43,132 nt of DNA from NCBI RefSeq assembly GCF_018704065.1, contig NZ_JAGUQP010000026.1, forward strand, positions 1 to 43,132, given 5' to 3'. Every line of letters starts with the position of its first letter. Position 1 is the first letter of the stretch. The notes below the pieces were generated by a model. That model did no database searches. It saw only the letters and a program-made list of their open reading frames with translations, and was not told the DNA's origin. Position numbers and translations under genes: made by a program. Below are positions 27,605 through 35,865 of the stretch, one piece after another. The stretch is from Desulfovulcanus ferrireducens. Lineage in GTDB: Bacteria; Desulfobacterota; Desulfovibrionia; Desulfovibrionales; Desulfonatronovibrionaceae.

Positions 27605-27783
27605 CCTAAGTTGAGCGATTCTTAATTTAATTTTACATTAAACACATTGAGGTAAAAGTAAATTTTGAGCCAGGCTATTCTCTACCCATTGGTTAAGATT
27701 GCCACGGGCAGCTTCGCTCCCCTCGCAATGTCAATCTCGCCCATGTCATTGCGAGCGGAACGAAGTGGAGCGAAGCAATCTCC
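27605..27783 (+). repeat. Palindromic MITE-like element, copy 2 (left of the GIY-YIG gene)
   Basis: It begins CCTAAGTTGAGCGATT, continues with the AATTTAATTTTACATTAA long arm and reaches the core (AGATTGCCACGGGCAGCTTC ... GAGCGAAGCAATCTC). The core overlaps the last 30 or so codons of the GIY-YIG gene, which reads through it on the opposite strand. Confidence 0.88.
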
Positions 27784-28080
27784 TAGTACCAACCCACTGA
27801 GAGATCCTTCCACCCTTTTATTTTCCTTCTCAATCAAGGCTATCTTCTTCGCCCTAGAACCTGACTTTATCTGCTTCTCCCGAGCAATAGCTAAATTTAT
27901 ATCCTCATAAAACTCATAATAAACCAGCTTGTTGATACTATACCTTGCTGTAAAAGAGTTTGGCTTTACCTTGTTCTTATGCTCGCAAACCCTCCGTTGC
28001 AAATCATTACAAATCCCAGTGTATAAAACCGTGTTATTTTTATTGGTCATTATATAAACATAATAGTTGTGCTCTCTCAT
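27682..28080 (-). CDS. GIY-YIG nuclease, C-terminus encoded by the repeat
   Basis: The 132-residue protein has a complete small GIY-YIG domain (about residues 5-95): YYVYIM for GIY, LYTGI for YIG, Arg in NDLQRR, His in CEHK, the KLVYYE strand and the glutamate helix AIAREKQIK. Such proteins (YhbQ/UPF0213 type) cut DNA; many are single-domain and of unknown role. From about residue 100 (GDCFAPLRSARND) the sequence is translated palindromic repeat, so the original stop codon was probably lost or replaced. ATG at 28080 is preferred to GTG at 28104; neither has a strong ribosome site. Matching repeat cores lie on both sides (27690-27783 and 28142-28276). Confidence 0.88.
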   Translation of the reverse strand: MREHNYYVYIMTNKNNTVLYTGICNDLQRRVCEHKNKVKPNSFTARYSINKLVYYEFYEDINLAIAREKQIKSGSRAKKIALIEKENKRVEGSLSGLVLGDCFAPLRSARNDMGEIDIARGAKLPVAILTNG

Positions 28081-28141
28081 AAAAAACAATTTTTCTTGGT
28101 TCACGGTAAAATGTCAACGATGAAAAATCTTTCCCTCAATG

Positions 28142-28276
28142 CTTGAGATTGCCACGGGCAGCTTCGCTGCCCTCGCAATGACAATCTCGCCCATGTCATT
28201 GCGAGCGAAACGAAGTGGAGCGAAGCAATCTCAAACTTGGTAATCTCAACCCTCCTCGCAATGTCATAAAAAAATC
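28142..28276 (+). repeat. Palindromic MITE-like element, copy 3 (right of the GIY-YIG gene)
   Basis: The core has the same orientation as copy 2, followed by the extra half-unit (AATCTCAACCCTCCTCGCAA, then TGTCATAAAAAAATCTCAA) that is also in copy 1. The outer terminal repeat is missing; the element stops at the stop codon of the next prepilin gene (28277). Confidence 0.88.
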
Positions 28277-28936
28277 TCAATCAAAAAGGGCTTGCAATTC
28301 CGAAGCAGTAACGATTAATGCCAGGTCATCATAACTTGCATCATCAGGATGATAAAAATTGGGTGGGTTGTCAGGATCTAATGCCGCAGCCAGTGTATCA
28401 GAGCTTACAAATCTGTCCCCATAAGAAGAATCATCTGCCTGGCCGTTTTTCCCAAAACTAATAAGGATAAATGCCACGCCGGTGCGTTCCTTATTGTGGA
28501 CATCAATAACTTTGGAGTCTGGGCTGATTGTAGCCCTTGCCTGGTCCTGGGCCAGGTTTGCTATGACATAGTCACTGCTCTGACTCAAGCCATCTCCGCC
28601 CTGCTCAAGTCCCTCTAAGAATCTGAGCCGATTTCCCCAGGCATCTTTTATGCCACACAGGCAAACATCAACATCTTTGGTTTGATCTACACTGGAACAA
28701 TCAGGTGCAGGTGTATAATCTGGATATTTATTGGTATAAGCAATTCGCCTGAACAAACAATCCTTGGCCTGATTCAATGCCGAACGCGTTGCTGCAATTT
28801 TGCGGGCCTGCATCAAGGAGGTCCAAGACAAAACACCACCACCAATAAGCAGACCAACTATAACCAAAACCAAGGCTAATTCCACAAGAGTGAAACCATT
28901 TTTTACGGTTCTATTTAGCCTGGATACTATCAACAT
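28277..28936 (-). CDS. Type IV prepilin-like protein (minor pilin)
   Basis: The 219-residue protein has the prepilin site VKNG/FTLVELALVLVIVGLL (cut after about residue 14) and the usual N-terminal helix. The globular part has five cysteines (one near 64, DCSS, CLCG) and an acidic C-terminal half (ALDPDNPPNFYHPDDASYDD). It is larger than the probable major pilin and lies after that gene's terminator, so it is likely a lower-abundance minor pilin or pseudopilin. The stop codon touches a palindromic element. Confidence 0.88.
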   Translation of the reverse strand: MLIVSRLNRTVKNGFTLVELALVLVIVGLLIGGGVLSWTSLMQARKIAATRSALNQAKDCLFRRIAYTNKYPDYTPAPDCSSVDQTKDVDVCLCGIKDAWGNRLRFLEGLEQGGDGLSQSSDYVIANLAQDQARATISPDSKVIDVHNKERTGVAFILISFGKNGQADDSSYGDRFVSSDTLAAALDPDNPPNFYHPDDASYDDLALIVTASELQALFD

Positions 28937-28983
28937 AACAAGCCTGTAATATTATCGCTTATTTCTTTTCCGTAAGACAAACA

Positions 28984-29018
28984 AAAAAGCGGATGCTTAT
29001 AATTTGCATCCGCTTTTT
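28984..29018 (-). terminator. Terminator after the probable major pilin
   Basis: AAAAAGCGGATGC (28984-28996) pairs with GCATCCGCTTTTT (29006-29018), nine-base loop. Read on the minus strand it ends in a T-run. It separates major pilin expression from the two downstream prepilins. Confidence 0.9.
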
Positions 29019-29201
29019 ATAATTAGATATTTTTTACTCATCGTTCAAAGTATAAGAGAGCTAAAGAAAGCTCTTTGGTATCATTGGCTACGTACATCGA
29101 TCTAACTACTACGCCAATGCTTAGTCCATAGACAATTTTTAAAACCCAGGGTCCTACTCAGTTCTGCAAGCGGGACTAAGCTTATAGCGACCCTACCACT
29201 T

Positions 29202-29777
29202 CTAAAACCGAATAAAGGTGTTACCTATCGAACCACTTGCTGGGACGTAGTCCTCACTGGCCACTACAGAACCGGTATTATAAACACCATCGTCTAGTTT
29301 GGTGTCGATTTCCAAAGCCACATCCCAGGGCAAATTGTCTAGGCGAAACCAATGGTCTGTAATGCCGCCAGCAGGAGTCTGCCAATACAATAAAATGAGA
29401 TCGCCAAAAGCATGCTTAGGGTAGCTATCGGTACCATCTCCATCGTAGCTTCCTGAAATCATACCCGCTTTTTGCAGGTCTTCGAAAAGCATATCGCTTT
29501 CACCAAATTCTATCTGACCGTCACCATCGCCATCATGTGTATCGCCATCAGGAAAATTTGCCGAATTTTCATCCCCTGGATACATACCATAGCGGTCATA
29601 AAATGTTAAGGTCGCAGCGCGAATAGAATCTACCGCCTTCATTACATTTTTGACCTTTGCTTCCTGAATGAGTGAACGGCCCTTGAGTACTCCTGCTATA
29701 AGCAAACCAACAATAACCAAAACAATGGCCAGTTCCACTAAAGTAAAACCTTCTTCTCTTTTAACTTCTTTTAACAT
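29202..29777 (-). CDS. Type IV prepilin, probable major MSHA-type pilin, with EF-hand-like loop
   Basis: The 191-residue prepilin has a short leader cut after Gly10 (KREEG/FTLVELAIVLVIVGLLIAG) and the FYDRYGMYPGDE strand typical of one prepilin group. At residues 82-93 it has a perfect EF-hand loop pattern, DGDGDGQIEFGE (D82, D84, D86, G87, I89, E93), and a second acidic run YDGDGTD at 111-117, so calcium binding is likely. A strong Shine-Dalgarno (GGAGGAGG), a sigma-54-type promoter of its own and a terminator right after it all argue for high, separately controlled expression, as expected of the main fibre subunit. No cysteines are present. Confidence 0.9.
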   Translation of the reverse strand: MLKEVKREEGFTLVELAIVLVIVGLLIAGVLKGRSLIQEAKVKNVMKAVDSIRAATLTFYDRYGMYPGDENSANFPDGDTHDGDGDGQIEFGESDMLFEDLQKAGMISGSYDGDGTDSYPKHAFGDLILLYWQTPAGGITDHWFRLDNLPWDVALEIDTKLDDGVYNTGSVVASEDYVPASGSIGNTFIRF

Positions 29778-29784
29778 AGAATTT

Positions 29785-29793
29785 CCTCCTCCT
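29785..29793 (-). promoter_or_regulatory. Strong Shine-Dalgarno of the pilin gene
   Basis: AGGAGGAGG ends eight bases before ATG at 29777, the strongest ribosome site in the pilus locus. Confidence 0.85.
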
Positions 29794-29850
29794 ACAAATT
29801 AAAATTTAGTTCAATAAATTTATTCATAATGACATACAAAAAAAACTTTA

Positions 29851-29865
29851 GCAAGCTTGTTGCCA
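29851..29865 (-). promoter_or_regulatory. Sigma-54 (-24/-12) promoter of the pilin gene
   Basis: The minus strand reads TGGCAACAAGCTTGC. It matches the RpoN consensus TGGCACGN4TTGC at all key bases (GG at -24, GC at -12) with exact spacing. Transcription should start near 29839, leaving a leader of about 60 bases. Type IV pilin genes are often driven by RpoN with PilS/PilR; those genes are not in the window. Confidence 0.8.
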
Positions 29866-30195
29866 AATAAAACTTAAGCCTGACGAAAATTACCCTCCCC
29901 GCATACACCAAGAAAAATATTTATTGTGTTCTCCCCGAAATGACAACTGCCAATAAAGTATTTTTTTTCAGCAAATTAGCCTATATACCGCCCTTTAACT
30001 TTCCGGCCTTTCTATTAGACTCACTAAACTCTCTCAACACGACCTTGTTTTTTGTTGTTTAAGACCTCGTTGGTAACATTTTATCCATAACACATGAGAC
30101 GATAGGATGACACTTAATTCTCGATACTCTCCTCAAGCAACCTATAAAATATCTTAATGCCCGACGTTTAACCTTTCGGTTTCGTGTCTTTTTGT

Positions 30196-30993
30196 TTAAC
30201 GTTCTTCGAATATTCTTTCCAGGCGCAACACACGCCTGTCTGTTGGATAGTTCTGAATCAATTTTGTATACTCCTGCTTGGCCAGCATAAACTTTCGCTG
30301 ACCTAGTAAAGAATAGATCAAGTTAACACGACAGACTATATCCCCACGATTTCTTATCAGGGCCTGACGAAAAAATTGTTCTGCCTCCTGAAACTTTTTT
30401 TTCTTTAAAGCCAGGACACCTTGCCATTTAAGTGTCAAAAAATTGTCAGGACCCAAAAGCTGATTTACCTGAGCCAGTAACCGGTTGAACTCTTCTTCAT
30501 CTCCTTTGTTCAAGGCCGATGCAAGCCGTGCATTGAGACTCAAGACTCTTTTATTGCGCTTAGCCTGAGCGAAAAAATGTTTTTCCAGGGCCAAAGTGGG
30601 TTTTTTAAATTCTTTAGGCAATACCTCTTCTTTTTTTGAGACCTTCTTTTTCAACTTATCCACAGAGGCAAGGGCGAAAATACTGCCCTTATCACCTCCA
30701 TTTTCTTCAACTCGAGATGTTGCGTTCTGACTTTGCGCCTTTACTGGCTCTGCCTTTTTGACCTTTGCCGTGGTCTTGCGTACCAAAGGCTTTTTTACCT
30801 CGGAAACTTGTTGAATCTCTCCTGCAGTCCAAAAAAAACCAACAAACAAAATAAAGCTGATTGCGAGAAGAAAAAAAAGTAGACGTGAGACAACCTCCCT
30901 GGGCTTGGGCATAGCGCCCACTGGCACCACCTTAGGTTGTCCTTGGACTTTCTGACGGCGAAGTTGTTGAAGGCTGCGGTAGATGAGACTCAC
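30196..30993 (-). CDS. MshN-like TPR protein of the pilus machine
   Basis: The 265-residue protein has the MshN-type start (MSLIYRSLQQLRRQK), one membrane helix at about 38-56, a basic linker (60-140) and a C-terminal TPR region (about 190-260). Topology suggests a periplasmic TPR domain that could contact the secretin. GTG start at 30993, one base after the mshL stop codon (TGACGTG), so translation is coupled. It is the last gene before the pilin promoter region. Naming rests on architecture and position. Confidence 0.8.
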   Translation of the reverse strand: MSLIYRSLQQLRRQKVQGQPKVVPVGAMPKPREVVSRLLFFLLAISFILFVGFFWTAGEIQQVSEVKKPLVRKTTAKVKKAEPVKAQSQNATSRVEENGGDKGSIFALASVDKLKKKVSKKEEVLPKEFKKPTLALEKHFFAQAKRNKRVLSLNARLASALNKGDEEEFNRLLAQVNQLLGPDNFLTLKWQGVLALKKKKFQEAEQFFRQALIRNRGDIVCRVNLIYSLLGQRKFMLAKQEYTKLIQNYPTDRRVLRLERIFEER

Positions 30994-30994
30994 G

Positions 30995-32584
30995 TCAAAT
31001 AATTCTAATCGTCATTATAATAACTAACTCACGGACCTGTTCAGTATAATTCTTACCTTTAAATAACCATCCCAGAACAGGAATACGCCCTAACCCGGGG
31101 ACTTCTTGATCTGTTTTACCAGTTGTCTTATCAATAAGCCCCCCCAGAATAATGGTGTCATTATTATGTACCTTTACGTTAGTACTTACATTTTTTATCT
31201 CAATCTTGGGCAAAGTGATTTTGCTTCCATCACCTGTTACATCGCGCAAAGTTAAACTATCAGGGTCAACCTGACTCTTGATAGGAAAAATTTGCAGGTC
31301 TGCTTCATTTTCATTATTTATAAAAGGAACAACTCCAAGCAATATCCCATCAAATACAGAGGCTACATCCACAGTATAAGTAACCTGACCATCTTCTTCC
31401 TGCCTGGTGACACTGCGCACATAGTTCTCAGATGTACCTGAAGTAAACAAAGCTGGCTGACCATGACGGGCGCGAACATGCGGGTTGGAAACAACCTTAA
31501 CATTACCAAAAGTTTGCAAAGCCTCTATGGTAGTACGCATCGTTGAGGTGCGGTCATGGCTACCAATGGCACTATCGGGTTTAGTAACCACGGTTAGTGG
31601 GATCGTGCCCGCGCCTGCCCCGGTCCACCCAACGTTTACAGAGTAAGCAGTTCCACTAATCAGCCTCTCGGCCACATAGTTCCAGTCAATACCAAAGCGA
31701 AAGTCATCTTTTAAACTAACTTCCAGAATCTGAGCGTCAATAATTATCTGTTTTTTCATTTTTTTCTTCAACTGGCGCAAAAAACGACTCACAGCATTCA
31801 TCTTTTGCGGGCTGGCGCGCACAACCAAAGTACCGGCCAAAGGGTCAAGCGTAAAATACTGGTCACCAGAGCTTGCGCCTGCAGTCGAAGAACCGGCAGA
31901 ACCACCACCTGCAAGGATGCTGGCTATTGAGGTCTGAACAAAACTGTACAAAGAACCATCTGCAATCCCCTTACCTAAAGAGGCCGTTACCTGAAACTTG
32001 CCTGCCATATTGGCACTACCTTCACCCAAGGCCGAACCGAATACATCCCCACCATTATCTATCTCAACAGCAGTCTGAACATTTAAAAAACCAAGGTCAA
32101 AAGCCCTCTCTTCAAATCTCTTTACAAAAAGCACGTTGTCCTTGATCTCCCACGCCAGATCATAAGCCTGCAAAAGTTTCTCCACCACAACTGAAGAGGG
32201 TGTATCCTCAAAAGAAAGCGTGACCTTGTTCTCCAAGCTAATCCCGGGCTCGATAACCAGGTTTAAGCCAGCATTGCGGGCAATCACATATAACACATCA
32301 TGCAATGGTTCATCTTTTACTGAAATAGAAACAGGGGTCTCCTCCAAAGGATTAAACCCCGGTATCTCCGGCTCAATAGGCACCTTTAAACGTGGAGTTG
32401 TCTTTTCTAGGTCGCCTTCCTTTTCTCTAACCCTGGCTAACGATTCTTGTTCAGCCTGGAGGGCCTTATATAGAGCATCATATCCAAGCTTGGGTTTAAG
32501 TCTGTCTTTTGGCGGGGCACAAGACAAACAAATACCCAAAGTCACAACTATCAAAAAAATAGTAAGGATTTTTCTTTTTATCAT
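30995..32584 (-). CDS. mshL: MSHA-type secretin MshL-like, outer-membrane channel
   Basis: The 529-residue protein has an N-terminal export signal with a cysteine near residue 22 (probable lipoprotein, though the lipobox is not ideal) and an STN/N0-like domain (VSISVKDEPLHDVLYVIARNAGLNLVIEPG). A secretin N domain and the C-terminal secretin domain follow (VVRASPQKMNAVSRFLRQL, then VPGLGRIPVLGWLFKGK near the end). A Gly/Ser/Ala-rich loop lies near residues 225-245. It forms the ring through which the pilus passes. Confidence 0.92.
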   Translation of the reverse strand: MIKRKILTIFLIVVTLGICLSCAPPKDRLKPKLGYDALYKALQAEQESLARVREKEGDLEKTTPRLKVPIEPEIPGFNPLEETPVSISVKDEPLHDVLYVIARNAGLNLVIEPGISLENKVTLSFEDTPSSVVVEKLLQAYDLAWEIKDNVLFVKRFEERAFDLGFLNVQTAVEIDNGGDVFGSALGEGSANMAGKFQVTASLGKGIADGSLYSFVQTSIASILAGGGSAGSSTAGASSGDQYFTLDPLAGTLVVRASPQKMNAVSRFLRQLKKKMKKQIIIDAQILEVSLKDDFRFGIDWNYVAERLISGTAYSVNVGWTGAGAGTIPLTVVTKPDSAIGSHDRTSTMRTTIEALQTFGNVKVVSNPHVRARHGQPALFTSGTSENYVRSVTRQEEDGQVTYTVDVASVFDGILLGVVPFINNENEADLQIFPIKSQVDPDSLTLRDVTGDGSKITLPKIEIKNVSTNVKVHNNDTIILGGLIDKTTGKTDQEVPGLGRIPVLGWLFKGKNYTEQVRELVIIMTIRII

Positions 32585-32618
32585 CTTCTTTTTTCAATTT
32601 ATTGGTTTATTTTAGATT

Positions 32619-32840
32619 CCTAAGTTGTACGATTTTTAATTTAATTTTACATTAACCACATCGGAATAAAAGCAGATGTTGAGCAAGCGATTTTCACCCA
32701 AAGGATGAGATTGCCGCTGGCAGCTTCGCTGCCCTCGCAATGACAATATGCTCGCCCCTGTCATTGCGAGCGGAACAAAGTGGAGCGAAGCAATCTCAAG
32801 CCTGACAATCTCAATTCTTCTCGCAATGACAATGTAAAAC
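32619..32840 (+). repeat. Palindromic MITE-like element, copy 4
   Basis: It starts CCTAAGTTGTACGATTTTT with the long arm, then the full core, and ends in the extra half-unit. It fills most of the 365-base gap between the MshK-like gene and mshL. The outer right terminal repeat is not recognisable. Confidence 0.85.
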
Positions 32841-32949
32841 TCTATATTAGCAACCTATTCAACAATTTATTATCGAACATTGGCTGCAAAAATAAGTTTT
32901 TTTCAGGCGCTTATTTTCATATCAAGCTTAATAAGATAGCTATCACAAA

Positions 32950-33594
32950 TCACTTTTTCTGCAACTGTTTTAAAAGTTTTAATGCCTGCTCAGGCGATAA
33001 AAGTTGTTCTTTTGTTTGATTTGCATTCAATGTAGTTAGGGGTTCATCAGTTTGCATCTGGTTTGTAACAGGGTGAGATGTCGTGGATGATCGAGTGACA
33101 ACATTCTGCGATTGTGCCGGTACAACTTTTTTTAACTCTACTTTTAATGGCGGTATCCATGGCACAATATACGTCTGCTTTCTTATATCTTGCAAATGAA
33201 CACCATCCTGGTCAATAAGAGCAACCTTTCTTCCATCAGGCAATATGTCGCCAATTGTATAAAACTCACCATTTATAACAGCAAATTTTTTACTCTCTCC
33301 CAGAAAAATCAATTGCACCTCAAGGGGGCCAAGCCGTTCTAATGGGTCCACAATGAGCTCAGATAATAGCCGAGGAAAACTCTCCTCCAACCGCAAATTA
33401 ATCAACTCAGCAGCCTGATAAATCAAATTCTGGTCGCTCTCAGGGGGCAATATGTCCACATGCTGCTCTACTTTTAGCTTCACTGGTAGAACTGAAACAT
33501 TGGTTATCTTTTGAATAGACCAAAACAAAACTAAACCGGAAATTAAAATAACCAGCAAAAGACGAATGATACTTTGAATACGTAAGGGATGCAT
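32950..33594 (-). CDS. MshK/PilP/GspB-like inner-membrane protein
   Basis: The 214-residue protein has one N-terminal membrane anchor (about 11-28) and a periplasmic domain. The FAVINGEFYTIGDILPDGRKVALIDQDGVHL stretch (about 104-135) matches the small beta domain of GspB/MshK/PilP proteins, which link the inner-membrane assembly to the secretin. The tail (150-214) is Thr/Ser/Gln-rich and ends with a helix. No clear ribosome site. Its neighbours are secretin and PilN-like genes, with repeat elements in both gaps. Confidence 0.75.
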   Translation of the reverse strand: MHPLRIQSIIRLLLVILISGLVLFWSIQKITNVSVLPVKLKVEQHVDILPPESDQNLIYQAAELINLRLEESFPRLLSELIVDPLERLGPLEVQLIFLGESKKFAVINGEFYTIGDILPDGRKVALIDQDGVHLQDIRKQTYIVPWIPPLKVELKKVVPAQSQNVVTRSSTTSHPVTNQMQTDEPLTTLNANQTKEQLLSPEQALKLLKQLQKK

Positions 33595-33607
33595 ATTTTA
33601 TTACTAT

Positions 33608-33682
33608 GTGCTTAACTTGTACAATTGATTTGATATTTAACCTTTGAGACTGTAGAGCGCTAACGCGCCTCGCAATGACAAA
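33608..33682 (+). repeat. Fragment of the palindromic element, copy 5
   Basis: It holds a worn terminal repeat (CTTAACTTGTACAATTGATTT) and a short piece of core (TTTGAGACTGTAGAGCGCTA, then GCGCCTCGCAATGACA), in the gap between the PilN-like and MshK-like genes. Confidence 0.6.
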
Positions 33683-33718
33683 GTAAGATTTCAAACGATT
33701 GACGTAACTTTGTAAAAA

Positions 33719-35527
33719 TCACAAGCTGTGTAATAAGGTTAACGCAAAAAAGTTATTCTCCAGGCTTAAGTCAATATCTTTACGTAATATCTTATATCCA
33801 GCTTCCTCAAGCATAGCTAAATACTTGGTAAAAACAGACTGAGCTTGAATCAGGTCAGCATCTATTGTCCCTTCCAAGCGCACCTGAACGCCATCTTTAA
33901 TATATTTTATTTCTAAAGCTTCAATTCGACATACTCGAGGCTTTAACTTAGCAAGGCCATTCCATATTTCTATTAATTTAGGAGACAGGGTAGCATCTTT
34001 GATATTTTGGGCCAATTCTCTTAACCTGCTTAAATCCTCTTTACTGTATCTTTGCAGCTTCTGCAAAGGCTCTTGCAATTCTTTGATATCCTTAACAAGC
34101 TCTTGAGCCTGCTGCTCTAGCTGAGAAATTTCCAGCTCCACTTGTTTATTTGTCTTGTCGAATAAAATTGCACTAGCACCAAAAGACAGGCTCAACCCCA
34201 GCATAGCGGCCCAAACCCATTTTTCAATCTTTTCCAAACCAAGGGCCCATATCTCATTTTTAGGCCCAAAACAGGCTTTTTTAGAAACATGACGCACCGC
34301 GCCGGGCAAACTAGACCAAACCTTACGCCCGTCTAGCTCAAGAATATAAAGTGGCCACCTATAAAAAGAAACTCCCTGGGGCAGGATCTGCGGCCAGACA
34401 GGATTATCAGCCAAACCCTCAAGCCACTCGATCTGTTCAATATCTTCTCCTCCAGACTGTGTTAACAGATCCTGCACACAGGCAAAAATTCCCTCTTGCA
34501 AAGCGTGTTCATCATCTCCAGCCAATGCATAACGCCTGGCCCAAAAAACTCGTCCTCTACGTCCAGCAAGAAGCAAAATGGCTTCCGGAATATGCAGAGC
34601 CAGAGCCACCGCCTTTTTTCTTTTCAAACCTAAAAAAAGACCATAGAGTAGCCCCAAGGTATCGAAAAGCAGATATCCCTGCCTCGTTTTTGTCGCCTTA
34701 TCCAGGAGATTATAATGTTTCTCGCGGGGTAAAAGTTGATATAGAAATTCTGTTCGTGACTTGGAAATTTTTCGCCTGGTCACAAAATGAAGTTCATATT
34801 CATCAGTAAGTTCACCCTGTTCCTGCAATTTTTTTCTAGCCAGGATATGGGCATATTTAGGCTGACCATCAATGGTCAAAATTCCCATCTCAGGTGCCAA
34901 ATAATAATCCACAAAATAAAGCAGATGCTTATTGTATTTATCAATATCAACATCTTGAGCTACAACATTGCCAGAAAACAGATACAATCCGCTTTCCAAA
35001 TCGAGAACAAAATCAGGATAAGAAGTATGTTCAGCGATGTTCCACCCCTGAGTCAGTAGGATATCATCTTGAAGCTGCTTACTTTCTTCAAACTGACTCC
35101 GTTCCCAACCAGGGCCGGTTTCAGTCCAGGCTGACCAAGGTTGCGGAGACTGAGCAGGAGAAGATCCTTCGTCCGGACTTGAACCAAGAGGTAACGTCTC
35201 AACTGTTTCAGTTACTGTTGATGCTGTTTCTTTATCATCCTCTTTAATCTCTTGCCCGTTTTCCTGCCCCTCTCCTGGCTCTAGAGCTGGCTTTGAATTT
35301 TTCTTGTCAGGTTCTTGACTCTCCGGAAAAAAAAATTCAACTGCCGGCTCTTCTAGATCCGGCAGTTGCTCTGGAATATCATCATCCAGACTAACTTCAG
35401 GGATAGAACCCTTGTCCTCACTATAGGCAGAGGAATTAGCCCTTTTATCTGTCGACTCTGAAAACAGCTCTTCCTGCTGCTCCAATTCAGAAACTTTTTT
35501 TTGGGGCTTTTTTGTGTTATCAGACAT
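33719..35527 (-). CDS. MshI/PilN-like assembly protein with long acidic N-terminal region
   Basis: The 602-residue protein has three parts. Residues 1 to about 145 are acidic, rich in Glu, Ser, Pro and Gln and probably disordered. Residues about 150-395 form a folded cytoplasmic domain that may be a diverged PilM/GspL-type actin-like fold. After one membrane helix (about 400-420) come a coiled coil (SQLEQQAQELVKDIKELQEPLQKL) and a C-terminal PilN-type ferredoxin-like domain. This order fits an MshI/GspL-type protein joining the cytoplasmic ATPase level to the periplasm. The acidic extension is unusual. Confidence 0.75.
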   Translation of the reverse strand: MSDNTKKPQKKVSELEQQEELFSESTDKRANSSAYSEDKGSIPEVSLDDDIPEQLPDLEEPAVEFFFPESQEPDKKNSKPALEPGEGQENGQEIKEDDKETASTVTETVETLPLGSSPDEGSSPAQSPQPWSAWTETGPGWERSQFEESKQLQDDILLTQGWNIAEHTSYPDFVLDLESGLYLFSGNVVAQDVDIDKYNKHLLYFVDYYLAPEMGILTIDGQPKYAHILARKKLQEQGELTDEYELHFVTRRKISKSRTEFLYQLLPREKHYNLLDKATKTRQGYLLFDTLGLLYGLFLGLKRKKAVALALHIPEAILLLAGRRGRVFWARRYALAGDDEHALQEGIFACVQDLLTQSGGEDIEQIEWLEGLADNPVWPQILPQGVSFYRWPLYILELDGRKVWSSLPGAVRHVSKKACFGPKNEIWALGLEKIEKWVWAAMLGLSLSFGASAILFDKTNKQVELEISQLEQQAQELVKDIKELQEPLQKLQRYSKEDLSRLRELAQNIKDATLSPKLIEIWNGLAKLKPRVCRIEALEIKYIKDGVQVRLEGTIDADLIQAQSVFTKYLAMLEEAGYKILRKDIDLSLENNFFALTLLHSL

Positions 35528-35627
35528 TACTTTATATTTCGTAACTTATGTTGAGTTTCCCATCTATCCAACCGAGCTCACTGCAAAAATTTACTTTCTG
35601 CAGACACACCCTTCTCGTGTATTTCGT

Positions 35628-35844
35628 GGTTAAGTTGAGCGATTTTTAATTTAGTTTACTTAAACATATTGGAATAAAAATAGATTTTAAGCCAGCGATT
35701 TTCACCCAATGGGTGAGATTGCCACGGGCAGCTTCGCTGCCTCGCAATGACATAACGATCATCCTGTCATTGCGAGGAGCGAGCGTGAGCGAAACGACGA
35801 AGCAATCTCTAGCTTTAAACAGCAAAAAAATCGCTTAACTTAGG
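35628..35844 (+). repeat. Palindromic MITE-like element, copy 6 (best preserved ends)
   Basis: Left end TTAAGTTGAGCGATTTTTAA and right end AAAAAAATCGCTTAACTTAG are inverted copies; long arm and full core lie between. The 8-mer TCGTGGTT occurs at 35624-35631 and 35846-35853, bracketing the element like a target duplication, though its left copy overlaps the end by a few bases. Confidence 0.88.
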
Positions 35845-35865
35845 GTCGTGGTTGAAATGTGGCAA

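Larger units (their letters stand above)
29778..30195. other. Gap upstream of the pilin gene
   Basis: It is 418 bases long. Apart from the promoter and ribosome site listed I see no gene. The far part may bind the enhancer protein of the sigma-54 promoter. Confidence 0.5.
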
